64,000 bases of DNA from Elgaria multicarinata webbii (Eukaryota > Chordata > Lepidosauria > Squamata > Anguidae): contig NC_086176.1 in the NCBI RefSeq assembly GCF_023053635.1, forward strand, positions 73,108,536 through 73,172,535, written 5' to 3'. A program made the position numbers and the translations under genes. Positions 28,301 to 47,424 of this stretch are shown piece after piece (within the stretch, counting starts at the first letter, position 1; the number at the start of each line of letters is the position of its first letter). Below the pieces are notes generated by a model, which was not told the origin of the DNA, ran no database searches, and saw nothing but the letters and a program-made list of their open reading frames with translations.

Positions 28301-31300
28301 TCCCTAGGAAGTGATACATCCCCCTTGTGTAATGGTGGGTCCTGCTTGCACAACGCAGTTGGCGGGACCCACTGTTGTTGCAACAGAACCGGTGGAGCAG
28401 AAAAGAATCACCAGGGACATAAGTGCCCATTGGTTCCTGCCCCAAACTATCAAGTATATTGCAAGCAGTGCAAGGGTATGAGACGAACACCTTAATAACT
28501 ACTATAGAAGTAACTAAATTTGTTTAATCTTTTTTCATATGAACTCGATGGGGCTTAGCCTGAAGTAAATGTGCATACAATCCTGATCTTATAGCACAAT
28601 CCAATGCATGCTTATTCTGAACAAGTTCCACTACATTCAACCATATATAACCTATATGGCTTTAGGATAGCAGCCTTAGTCTCCCGTAACTTCAAATGGG
28701 CTTAGGATATCGATCAGGATGAAAGCTGAATGAAACGAAGACAACCCCGCAAATAATTACAGAAAAGGTATTAAAGAAAATTAGAATTGAAATCATACAA
28801 AACTAGACACATAATATCACAATCATAGGTATTTGTACAAGATTTTTGCAAGGTGTATCTTGTCTGTTATCAGAAATCTATATCAACTTAACATACTTTG
28901 AAATATCTTCCAAAGTACATTTCAAGGTATAGTCTGCATTAAGGTTATGAACATAATTTATGTTACTGCTAACACCTGCACATTTTAAATATATGTAACA
29001 CAAAATCCTATTTTGAGGATTTCATTAAGTCACAAGGCTTTACCCAGTAGGTTTAATTTCAATGCTAGACGTTAACATAAGGAATGTTGGCTATATATGC
29101 ATAGAGCAGAGCCAGAAAAAACAGGTCTAAGTTGACCTACTGTAGCACCAGAAAAACTGCATTCACACTGTGCCCAGAACCACAGAATTTATCAAACCAG
29201 ATTTCAGATTTCACCAATCAAACAGGAGCTACATTGCCAAAGACACTTTCAAGTTATTTAACTGAAGCTTGCATTCATAATTCCTTTAAGAGTGATGCAT
29301 TTTATTATTAACTTTATTAAAAGATTTCTACCTCACCCTCTTGTATTCCTGCTCCCAACATATATAGTGTGGATAAAGTATTAGAACCCTCCTCTTCAAC
29401 TGATGGCACAATGTAACCCAGCCTTCCAGAAGGCTAGCTGGGGCATGCTGGGAGTTGTAATCCAATACAACTGGAGGGTGCCAGGTTGGGGAAGGCTGAT
29501 GTAGCAAGTAGCCAATTCAGAGTAGTCTTTTTTGAGGTCTCCAGCAGATCTGGCCCCATTATTCAAGCTAAATTTGCTGGCCTCCATCTCTTATGACTCA
29601 TATCATGGGGCCCAGGATTTCTGATAATGGTGTCTGGCTTTGGAGAGGGCACAGTCCAATGGTAGAGCATATGCTTCACAACTCTGTGCTGACCTCAGGC
29701 TTAATTCCTGGCATATATTACCTCATAGCTAAGCCTCGGGACTGTTCTTGACAGATCACAGAGGGATTTGTGACAGGACAGTGAAGAGTACAGGAAAATG
29801 TCTTATACCAGGTCCGATCACCATCTAGCCCAGTACTGTCTATGGCTTTCCTGGCATCAGGCAGAGATCTTTCACATCGCCTCCTACCTGAAGCTTTAAC
29901 TGGAAATATCAATGACTGAACCTGGAGCCTTCTGCATGCAAACTACTTGTTCTACCACTGAGCTATGGTCCCTGAGAAGCAACACTAAGCACAATCTTAG
30001 CATCACCAACTGGATGACAGACCTGCTTTTGCTAACACGATGTCAAGATCAAAAAACATGAGAAAAACCATGAGCATCAAGATACCCAGTTCAAATTCAA
30101 CTAGAACAATTTGTGTTGCTGATGTGATAGCAGCAACTCTTTACAGCACTCTTGACAGGATTGCAATCTTTGGAAAACACATTGCAGACACTTTATCCAG
30201 AGCCATTTAATATTTCCCTTTCCAATCTGTACAACAAAAGCTCTCAAGTCATTATTGCTGACTCCATTCTCTGGTATTCAGCTGGAATATCCTTTTCACC
30301 TGGAGAGGGCCTTATCTGCAGTGGTCCTGCACTTCTGGAATATGTTGCCATCGAGGGTCCATCAGGCCCCATTACTGCATTTAGGAAAGCCCTGAAAACC
30401 TATTTGTTCACTCTGGCCTTCCCCTGATTATGTTTTATTGAACTATCCTTATGTTTTTAGTTATGTTTTATTGGTGGTATTTTATGAATGTTTGCTTCCT
30501 GGTTTTTATTACATGAATTTTAATGTTGTGAATCGACACAACAATCAATTGGGGGGGGGGAGGCAACCCTCCGTTGAGTTGCTTCTTGTGTTGGGGGAGG
30601 GCACACAATGCACACACAATGCACAGTAAATTATTTTCATGAATTAAGCAACTCAGAAAAACAGTAGGCTTCTCTATTGCTTATCAAATAATCAATTGAT
30701 TAAAATGTTGTGTAGAGGGCTCTCCTCCTCTGTCGAGTGCACTATTCTTCTGGCGATCGAGTTCTCCAGCAGGAGTGGCCCAAAACACCCCTGGCTGCTA
30801 CTGTACAGCCAGTAGAACTCGCAATGGGTGATGGGTCCGAACTCAGCCATTGACTATTGTGACGTCCGAAAACGGCCTTTGATTCTATATAAGACTCAGA
30901 ATCAAGAGACTCAGGTGACCTCCTAAGGAAGACACAGCAGCTGATCTGAAAGACCTTAACACCATCTGAAATATGCTCTGGGAAGGGGTAGCAGAATGCT
31001 AACTAACAGGTGGTGAGAAGCAGGCACTCTGTACATACTCAGAAACTCTCTTCTTTATCATTACTTCCTTTTCCAAGGACTTGGCATCCAAAGGCTGGGA
31101 CCTAACTCTAACTTCCACCTTGCTGCATTTTAAAATCATATTCTTTGTTTTTAGCTTCATCTCTTCTAAATGCCTAGTTTTTGTTGCCACTTTTACAATA
31201 ATACTTTCTAATGTGTTTTATTCTTGGTTTTTATAATCGGTTGTACATAAAAATAGAGGCATACTAGATCAGACCAAGGGTCCATCTAGTCCAGCATTCT

Positions 31301-32282
31301 GTTCACACAGTGGCCAACCAGCTGTCAAAAGGAGACCCATGAGCAGGACATGAGTGCAACAGCACTCTCCCGTCCATGTTCCTCAGCAACTGGTGTAGAT
31401 AGGCATAGTGCCTCTGATACTGGAGATAGTATATAGCCATCAGGACTAGTAGCCATTGATAGCCTTCTCCTCCAGGAATTTGTCAGACCCCCTTTTAAAG
31501 CCATCCAAATTGGTGGCCATCACATACGTGGTAGCATATTCCACAACAAACTGTTCTAGGGCACAGTCATTTAAGACAACAGTCATTTAAGACAATGTAA
31601 CCTCTTTGTTGTGACTGAAATATGTATTTATCCAATGTGGGGATAATTGAAGTCACCCATTATTACAAGACTTCCTCGTTTGGAGGCCTCCCTGATGTCG
31701 TTTTCCATCTCAAGATCACCCTGAGCATGCTGGTCTTGGGGCCCGACAGCATGTCCCTAGCACTAAATTCGTTTCGGAGCCTGGTATCGTAACCACACTG
31801 CTTCTGTTTTGTTTTGCTTTTATTATGTACGTCGCCCTGAGAGCTTTGGCTGCAAGACAACTCTTGAATTGAACAAATCGTCGTCGTCACGCCCGCTGCC
31901 ACAATCCACAGAGCCCCATTTGCCTTGCCAGGTTTCAGTCCCCACTTGCCTCCGAAGCCCTGGCTTCCCCCGCGCCGCCCCGAAGGCTCAAAAGGCACAG
32001 TAACAGCAGAAAAACTTTTCTTCCACATGCAGATCACTAAGGCAGGGGAGAAGACCCCCACGACTATTGACTTCTGGGGACGATGGGGCTTGTAATCCAA
32101 CACTCGCGGGGATGATGGGACTTGCAATCTGCAAGGCGCCCGATTGGGGAAAACTGATTTTGACGGTCCTCGCAACACTACCCGCCCCACCAACTCCTTG
32201 CAAGAACCAAAGCCCTTCCCCGCGGAGCTACCTTGGCTGCTGCCCGAGGCAAAGGGACCGGGCGGTCGCCGCTGGCACTCAT
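265..32282 (-). CDS. Unrecognised coiled-coil protein gene, 5' seven exons (incomplete at left edge)
   Basis: Seven minus-strand exons join in phase: 32282-32232, 17528-17391, 16260-16211, 15634-15535, 13149-13061, 10870-10768 and 384-265. Each internal boundary is a GT donor or AG acceptor, and 651 nt give 217 codons without a stop. Residues 1-63 are polar, Pro/Ser-rich and probably disordered. Residues 64-142 are a Leu/Glu/Lys/Arg-rich stretch that looks like a coiled coil. Residues 178-217 are more hydrophobic, with a PWTLGGNF segment followed by PLTLLDVCYGKIENINLRYV. The last exon ends in a GT donor, so the gene continues past base 1. The start is the first ATG of exon 1, next to the CpG-rich block shared with RIOK2. 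I do not recognise the family; the coiled coil suggests a scaffold or cytoskeletal role only as inference. Additional exons in the long introns cannot be excluded, but all visible exons are phase compatible without them. Confidence 0.7.
802..907. mobile_element. Foldback MITE (about 106 bp)
   Basis: The left arm TGGCTTTAACCATTGTGAAT AAGGC pairs with the right arm GCCTTATTCACCATGGTTAA AGC around a 5-base T loop. Pairing continues outward through AGATGACACCTTAA and TTAAGATGTCATC to CCCTG and CAGGG. Confidence 0.7.
2180..2345 (-). mobile_element. CR1-related LINE 3' end (AACATAAGAAGAGCC family)
   Basis: It carries AGAAGAGCCATGCTGGATCA, GACCAAGGGTCCATCTAATC and CAGCACTCTGTTCACACAGT, the family shared with 5.3, 19.8 and 31.3 kb. 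A truncated copy. Confidence 0.75.
2383..2448 (-). repeat. SINE or LINE tail fragment
   Basis: TTTTATCCCGCCATTCAGCC and CTCTCACGGCGGCTTTC match the antisense of a common reptile retroposon tail (cccgcctttc...ggcggct). Confidence 0.5.
2798..2878. repeat. hAT-like MITE, partial
   Basis: GGACTCCAACTCTCATCATC, CACACCCAGCATGGCCAATA and GATGATGTGAGTTCGAG are the middle of the same family. Confidence 0.6.
4040..4320 (+). pseudogene. Possible fossil coding fragment, perhaps retroviral, broken
   Basis: This stretch has codon-like composition in more than one frame, with peptide-like runs such as LTEIGPFHAVDIPDSLGTDL and LPHVDKEGRYYFTPRYVYGI. It is not part of any host gene recognised here. It might be an old endogenous retrovirus fragment or another degraded gene. 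It carries more than one break, and no LTRs were seen nearby. Confidence 0.25.
4752..4930. mobile_element. MITE with TTCGATTCTAAGAC inverted ends
   Basis: Left CTGTATTTCTTCGATTCTAA and right TTAGAATCGAAGGAATACGG are inverted repeats of about 25 bp, with extra internal copies (GTGTCTTAGAATCG at about 4812). AT-rich interior, no frame. Confidence 0.7.
5248..5490 (-). mobile_element. CR1-related LINE 3' end
   Basis: It starts TAAGAACATAAAAAGAGCC and continues through CCAGCACTCTGTTCACATAA to AGCCATTGATGCCCTTCTCC. Same family as 19.8 kb. Confidence 0.78.
5567..5942. mobile_element. Non-autonomous DNA transposon (CATTCAGACAACACAATAG family)
   Basis: Left end GCATTCAGACAACACAATAG and right end TTATTGTGTTGCCTGAATCC are inverted repeats. 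A second, reversed copy lies at 62862-63135 and matches over about 260 bp, including GCTCTTGCCTTGCGACTCTG in the interior. Superfamily not certain. Confidence 0.72.
6690..6836 (-). mobile_element. Partial Sauria-type SINE
   Basis: CTCCTAAGGAGCTCAGG-like tail, then ATTCATCCTCATGGCAATCT and GGGAGGTAGGATTGCG, then a body ending GAAGTCCACCC where another element begins. The tRNA-like head is missing. Confidence 0.65.
6837..7322. mobile_element. Non-autonomous DNA transposon with GGGGCATGGCTAGA inverted ends
   Basis: GGGGCATGGCTAGA at about 6839 is matched by TCTAGCCATGCCCC at about 7308-7321. The interior is GC-rich with a poly-T stretch and no transposase. It sits at the broken edge of a SINE. 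A target duplication is not clear. Confidence 0.65.
8079..8406 (+). mobile_element. CR1 LINE 3' end with a short internal duplication
   Basis: It encodes the CR1 C-terminal segment IPECRTRINGLKLQEARFWL through TLEAFKRQLDSRLSGML, then a 3' UTR ending CAACTCTATGATTCT. About 36 bp at its left end (ATCATCCCAGAGTGCAGGAC core) is present twice, near 8089 and 8139. Confidence 0.88.
10768..10870 (-). CDS. Coiled-coil gene exon 6 (residues 143-177)
   Basis: 103 nt that complete Ser143 and encode IERTTSDVTIPHPELLQIVE then IGQAMRLKLQSNQQ. It has a TTTCCTTAG acceptor and a consensus GTGAGT donor, ending in phase 0. Confidence 0.75.
11323..11344. repeat. (CA)11 microsatellite
   Basis: Uninterrupted CA repeat. 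A shorter (CA)8 lies at 18421-18436. Confidence 0.9.
11935..11998 (-). repeat. L2-like LINE 3' tail
   Basis: TTTCTATACCACCCAATAGC is the reverse complement of the GCTATTGGGYGGTATA tail seen at 20.8 and 46.1 kb. Strongly 5' truncated. Confidence 0.65.
12090..12440 (-). mobile_element. Old CR1 LINE fragment
   Basis: Minus-strand match to the CR1 ORF2 C-terminal region: GAACTGGACACAGTACTC and GCATATTCAGCTTGTGATC are shared with the 20.9-21.1 kb copy. It is much more diverged and has lost its frame. Confidence 0.75.
13061..13149 (-). CDS. Coiled-coil gene exon 5 (residues 114-143)
   Basis: 89 nt encoding VVLLTEGLSSRAALMLDLNT then SLETLTDKL plus two bases. The acceptor (TTCCCCACAG) is strong and the donor is GTAAGC. 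This is the most distinctive part of the protein for a database search. Confidence 0.75.
13505..14405. mobile_element. DNA transposon remnant of about 0.9 kb
   Basis: TAGAGATGTAAAATTTCTGG at the left and TTCCAATCCTTCACATCTTTAG (split here as CCAATCCTTCACATC, TTTAG) at the right are rough inverted repeats. Both ends carry G/C-run and AAAAATG-rich subterminal sequence. A minus-strand piece near 14030-14085 reads IESATETDSDSSSSENESD then a stop, which might be the acidic end of a lost protein. Broken, family uncertain. Confidence 0.45.
15535..15634 (-). CDS. Coiled-coil gene exon 4 (residues 80-113)
   Basis: 100 nt that complete Arg80 and encode SQYEQLIDEGKNECF through LLKAQVLQLERQ, continuing the coiled coil. 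It has an AG acceptor and a GTAAAA donor, ending in phase 0. Confidence 0.72.
16211..16260 (-). CDS. Coiled-coil gene exon 3 (residues 64-80)
   Basis: 50 nt encoding KLQEENRRLKYELEDL plus two bases of an Arg codon. The heptad-like Leu spacing marks the beginning of the coiled coil. The acceptor is AG at 16262-16261 and the donor GT at 16210-16209. It ends only about 65 bp from a long (TC)n(TA)n microsatellite in the upstream intron. Confidence 0.7.
16325..16385. repeat. Compound microsatellite (TC)n(TA)n
   Basis: About 34 bases of TC repeat pass directly into about 28 bases of AT repeat. In the intron upstream of coiled-coil exon 3, about 65 bp from its acceptor. Confidence 0.95.
16386..16560 (+). 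repeat. Possible interspersed repeat with conserved-looking AT-rich leader
   Basis: CTTTGATGGACTCAAAAACC, ATACATCCGATTGTTACGAA and ACTTTCAAGATTTGTTCTAC follow a microsatellite. This kind of text (unfamiliar site, 'cgattgttacgaaactttc') is often seen in mobile elements such as Helitron-like ones, but I cannot assign a family. Confidence 0.3.
17391..17528 (-). CDS. Coiled-coil gene exon 2 (residues 18-63)
   Basis: 138 nt, 46 codons, phase 0 at both ends. It starts VGKPIPKHPAGSHLSRGS and ends IPFMNRNDQK. The acceptor is AG at 17530-17529 and the donor GT at 17390-17389. The composition is polar and looks disordered. Confidence 0.65.
18487..18748 (+). mobile_element. CR1-related LINE 3' end, plus orientation
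   Basis: It reads AATGGCTACTAGCCATGATG, then GAATGCCGGACTAGATGGAT, and ends ATGGCTCTTATGTTCT. The opposite orientation of the 5.3 and 19.9 kb copies. Confidence 0.78.
18828..18902. repeat. Foldback MITE, CAATCCTATACA family, partial
   Basis: ATTGAACTCAATGGGACTTA and AAATAAGCATGCTTAGTGCA are the central and right parts of the family. Confidence 0.55.
19647..19765. mobile_element. hAT-like MITE, CAGCCTTCCCCAACC family
   Basis: CCTTTCCCAACTTAGTGCCC, CCAGATGTTTTGAATAACAA and CATCTGGAGGGCTCCAGGGC are diverged family words. Confidence 0.7.
19796..20030 (-). mobile_element. CR1-related LINE 3' end
   Basis: It starts AAGAACATAAGAAGAGCCAT and ends near AGCCTTCTCCTCCAGGATT. It directly abuts the DNA-transposon-like repeat at 20035, which in turn abuts the CR1 copy at 20367. 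Confidence 0.8.
20035..20362. mobile_element. Non-autonomous DNA transposon-like repeat, second copy
   Basis: Shares ACCTGCCTCCTTTCAGACAC, CTTGTTTTGGGGATTCCATT and the end GCACCCATTGGATTCTGCCC with 28074-28446, in the same orientation. The left end is lost. Confidence 0.6.
20367..21556 (-). mobile_element. CR1 LINE, minus strand, split by an L2-like tail insertion
   Basis: Read on the minus strand, it matches the 55 kb CR1 copy from the KLAKSGLDG-equivalent region to the 3' end. Motifs include LQGSVLGPVHFNIFINDLD and FADDTKLGG. The frame is interrupted by stops and shifts, and by a foreign segment of about 105 bp at 20738-20842. It is older than the 55 kb copy. Confidence 0.9.
20738..20842 (+). 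mobile_element. L2-like LINE 3' tail inserted in the CR1 copy
   Basis: The segment contains CAGCCCAGAGAGCTTCAGCT and GGCGGTATAAAAATATAATA followed by (AAAT)n. The same tail occurs at 46.1 kb on the plus strand and at 12.0 and 62.8 kb on the minus strand. CR1 sequence continues on both sides. Confidence 0.8.
21627..21705 (+). repeat. Unclassified repeat, copy A
   Basis: AATAATCAGGACAAACTTCA and CACACCTTTGCTAGTAATTG recur with few changes at 22996-23075, same orientation, 1.37 kb away. Confidence 0.6.
22996..23075 (+). repeat. Unclassified repeat, copy B
   Basis: AATAATCAGGACAGACTTCA and CACACCTTCACTAGCAATTG match copy A at 21627-21705. The family is not recognised. Confidence 0.6.
23205..23272. 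repeat. hAT-like MITE, right part
   Basis: GAGAGCTGTAGTCTAAAACA, TCTGGAGGTTGGAGAAGGCT and GAG form the right half of the family. Confidence 0.6.
23486..23517. repeat. Short palindrome
   Basis: GATGGTATTATTC pairs exactly with GAATAATACCATC around CACATA, and parts of the arm (ATTCTATGTGGATGGTATTA) are copied again directly after it. Confidence 0.6.
24405..24447. repeat. Perfect-looking hairpin
   Basis: GTATTACAGAAATTGACC pairs with GGTCAATTTCTGCAATAC (one mismatch) around a 7-base loop. Probably a very short MITE remnant. Confidence 0.6.
25597..25680 (+). repeat. Fragment related to the 27 kb hAT-like element
   Basis: CCATGGGCACATCTGAGAAA and TTGTTGTGAGCACCACCAC align with the left part of the 27020 element (GGGCACATTTAGCAATTTGA, GGGCATCACCACAAAATGG). 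Confidence 0.6.
25830..26300 (+). mobile_element. L2-like LINE 3' fragment
   Basis: It contains a decayed coding part around GTGGAACAGCCTTCCCAGAA (WNSLP-type motif). The 3' tail runs through TTTTAATGTTGTGTTTATTT and GAGCCATCCAGAAAACTTGT to an AAGAAATAAAC end. Such C-terminal WNSLP...FK..LKT motifs are typical of L2-group LINEs. Old and broken. Confidence 0.6.
27020..27535. mobile_element. Non-autonomous hAT-like transposon with another hAT-like element inside
   Basis: The ends are CAGGAGTAGGCAACC and, inverted, CAGGGGTAGGTAATG. The flanking 8-bp segments are TTCTAGTC (27012-27019) and TTCTAGGT (27536-27543), a slightly decayed target duplication. The element is interrupted at 27187-27340. 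A related fragment lies at 25597-25680. No transposase frame is present. Confidence 0.75.
27187..27340. mobile_element. Nested hAT-like MITE (154 bp)
   Basis: Inverted ends CAGTAGTCTTCAACTGG and CAGTGGTCTTCAACCTG. The 8-bp flanks are TGCTAAAC (27179-27186) and TGGTAAAC (27341-27348), 7 of 8 identical. It lies inside the element at 27020-27535 and is therefore the younger of the two. Confidence 0.82.
28074..28446. mobile_element. Non-autonomous DNA transposon-like repeat
   Basis: It starts CAGAATCCAACAGGATGCTT and ends with GCCCATTGGTTCCTGCCCC, roughly inverted. The interior (GATCTGCCTCCTTCCAGAAA, CTTGTTTTGGAGCTTTCCCT) is shared with 20035-20362. Confidence 0.6.
28539..28640. repeat. Decayed copies of the CAATCCTATACA family
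   Basis: GAACTCGATGGGGCTTAGCC, TGTGCATACAATCCTGATCT and CACAATCCAATGCATGCTTA suggest two overlapping decayed copies. Confidence 0.4.
29412..29505. mobile_element. hAT-like MITE, partial
   Basis: CTGGGAGTTGTAATCCAATA, CAACTGGAGGGTGCCAGGTT and GGGGAAGGCTG form the right part of the family. Confidence 0.7.
29640..29755 (+). mobile_element. tRNA-derived SINE head, plus strand
   Basis: CCAATGGTAGAGCATATGCT (A box) and CTCAGGCTTAATTCCTGGCA (degenerate B box) mark a head in the opposite orientation to the 29.8-30.0 kb copy, so the two face tail to tail. Confidence 0.6.
29790..29963 (-). mobile_element. tRNA-derived SINE, second family, minus strand
   Basis: On the minus strand the head reads CCATAGCTCAGTGGTAGAAC (A box) and CTCCAGGTTCAGTCATTGA (B box), followed by CAGTTAAAGCTTCAGGTAGG and GATCTCTGCCTGATGCCAGG. 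The tail matches CAGTACTGGGCTAGATGGTG. Well preserved. Confidence 0.75.
30150..30545 (+). mobile_element. L2-like LINE 3' fragment
   Basis: The frame 30152-30427 encodes ISFSPGEGLICSGPALLEYV and then FRKALKTYLFTLAFP, which fits the C-terminal end of L2-group ORF2. A diverged tail with TTTTAATGTTGTGAATCGAC follows. Confidence 0.65.
30720..30960 (+). promoter_or_regulatory. Promoter-like block with CRE and TATA motifs in intron 1 of the coiled-coil gene
   Basis: A locally CpG-richer stretch has a CRE-like TGACGTCC at 30860-30867 and, 18 bp further on, CTATATAAG at 30885-30893, then an AG-rich leader-like sequence. The spacing is typical of a TATA promoter. It may belong to an unannotated transcript or to an old repeat. 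No coding frame follows it. Confidence 0.3.
31248..31560 (-). mobile_element. CR1-related LINE 3' end
   Basis: The longest copy of this terminal family here. It runs from CTAGATCAGACCAAGGGTCC to GTGGCCATCACATACGTGGT. A 17-bp direct repeat (AGTCATTTAAGACAA) follows at 31565-31600. Confidence 0.78.
31625..31760 (-). mobile_element. CR1-type LINE endonuclease fragment
   Basis: Minus strand reads DIREASKRGSLVIMGDFNYP then HIG, the endonuclease motif GDFNYP of CR1-group ORF2. A short broken piece at the edge of the CpG-rich block. Confidence 0.7.
32068..32160. mobile_element. hAT-like MITE remnant inside the shared promoter block
   Basis: GATGATGGGACTTGCAATCT, GCAAGGCGCCCGATTGGGGA and AAACTGATT resemble the right half of the CAGCCTTCCCCAACC family (gatgggagttgtagtcca ... 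ccaggttggggaaggctg). If right, a transposon piece lies just upstream of RIOK2, about 120 bp inside the coiled-coil gene's first intron. Confidence 0.45.
32232..32282 (-). CDS. Coiled-coil gene exon 1 (residues 1-17)
   Basis: It encodes MSASGDRPVPLPRAAAK and ends in a GT donor at 32231-32230, phase 0. It lies in the CpG-rich block. It is short and low in complexity, so it is the least certain exon; its support is the donor, the phase match to exon 2 and its position opposite the RIOK2 start. Confidence 0.55.
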
Positions 32283-32738
32283 GACTCTCTAGGAGACCTC
32301 CGTTGGCGTGTCTGGTTTTCAGCGACTTCCTCCCGCGCGACGCGTTTCCTCGGCAACGGATCCTGTCAGATGAGAGCAGCTAATACAGCCAACATAAAGA
32401 GAAGAAAAGCTTTCTTCGCACAATTGAAATAATTTAATTAATATAATTATAAATTTCGAATTGTGGACCTGGGATACAGCTCAGTTGATGAGTGCTGGGA
32501 AGACGATCGTCTTGGCGTTTATGCGGCTGCAAGGACCTGACGGAGGCACCTTCCACGAGGAAGGGCCTAACCCCGCCCCGTGCGAATGAGGTAGCTTACG
32601 CACGAAGTTCTGCGCGTGCGTACACGGAACAGCTTAGCGAGCTACGACGGCTGTTCTTGCGTGTCCGGACGGCCGGAGAGGCCCTGGCGGTTTCCATTCG
32701 ACGAGGAGTAAGGGGGGGTGTTATAGCTGGACGAGACC

Positions 32739-46848
<14,110 letters not shown>

Positions 46849-46985
46849 CACCCAACAGAAATATGTTCCCTCTTTTTTTGTGCCTCACAAATCACTGAAA
46901 GTATTCTGTTCTTTTTATTGTAAACCTGAGTATGATTCAAGGCTATGTACATGATTAAATTTAAAATTAAAGAGATTAAATGGAC
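46849..46985 (+). other. RIOK2: RIOK2 3' untranslated region with poly(A) signals
   Basis: Short 3' region with ATTAAA-type signals at 46954, 46966 and 46975. Which one is used cannot be told from sequence. Confidence 0.5.
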
Positions 46986-47369
46986 TACAGAGAGACTGAG
47001 CTCCTCCAGCCTACTTGAGGCCTGCCCAGGTGTGCCATGTCTTGGGTATGTCCAGTTTGATTTGTTTACTTCGGATGGCGGGTCCCACCCCTAGAGCTAA
47101 TGGGCTATGCAGGTTGACTTCTGGGGTGGGGGCGGGGTGGGGGCTTTGATTCGGCCGAAGAAGTGACTGTTCCTTTCTTGTCTGCTCCAGGCTTATAAAT
47201 AAGGGGCTTCAGCTGCATAATTTATCACATACAGATGTAATTGCCAGAGAAACTAAACTTAGAATTTAGCATATAGGAGTCGTTAACTGGTTATCAGCCC
47301 AACCCTATGCATGTAGATCAACATCTGGAAAGTGTGCACAGGATTGTACTGCTGGATTTCGAAGTAAGG

Positions 47370-47424
47370 CTACAATGCTATGCACACTTTTCAGGGAGTA
47401 AGTTACATTGAACACAGTGGGACA
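47370..47424. repeat. CAATCCTATACA family, partial
   Basis: ACAATGCTATGCACACTTTT, CAGGGAGTAAGTTACATTGA and ACACAGTGGGA form the left two thirds of the family. Confidence 0.5.

Larger units (their letters stand above)
17529..32231. other. Intron 1 of the coiled-coil gene
   Basis: 14.7 kb, repeat dense between 18.4 and 21.7 kb and again at 25-31.8 kb. The parts 22.0-23.0, 24.5-25.5 and 28.7-29.3 kb show nothing recognisable. No coding exon was found, although several short open frames exist on both strands. Confidence 0.6.

Noticed and set aside
29911-29963. tRNA gene candidate on the minus strand
   Set aside because: A and B boxes are present, but they continue into a SINE body, so it is a retroposon head and not a tRNA gene.
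31663-32193. 176-codon minus-strand frame beside the RIOK2 promoter
   Set aside because: It spans a LINE fragment, CpG-rich sequence and an hAT-like piece. The composition follows GC content, and the LINE motif is in another frame.
32462-32505. tRNA-like words GGATACAGCTCAGTTGATGA upstream of RIOK2
   Set aside because: Only an A-box-like segment is present, without B box or clover-leaf; not a tRNA gene, at most a SINE scrap.
46990-47260. Solo LTR candidate with TATAAATAAGG
   Set aside because: No TG...CA ends, target duplication or internal retroviral sequence could be found, so it is noted only in the intergenic entry.
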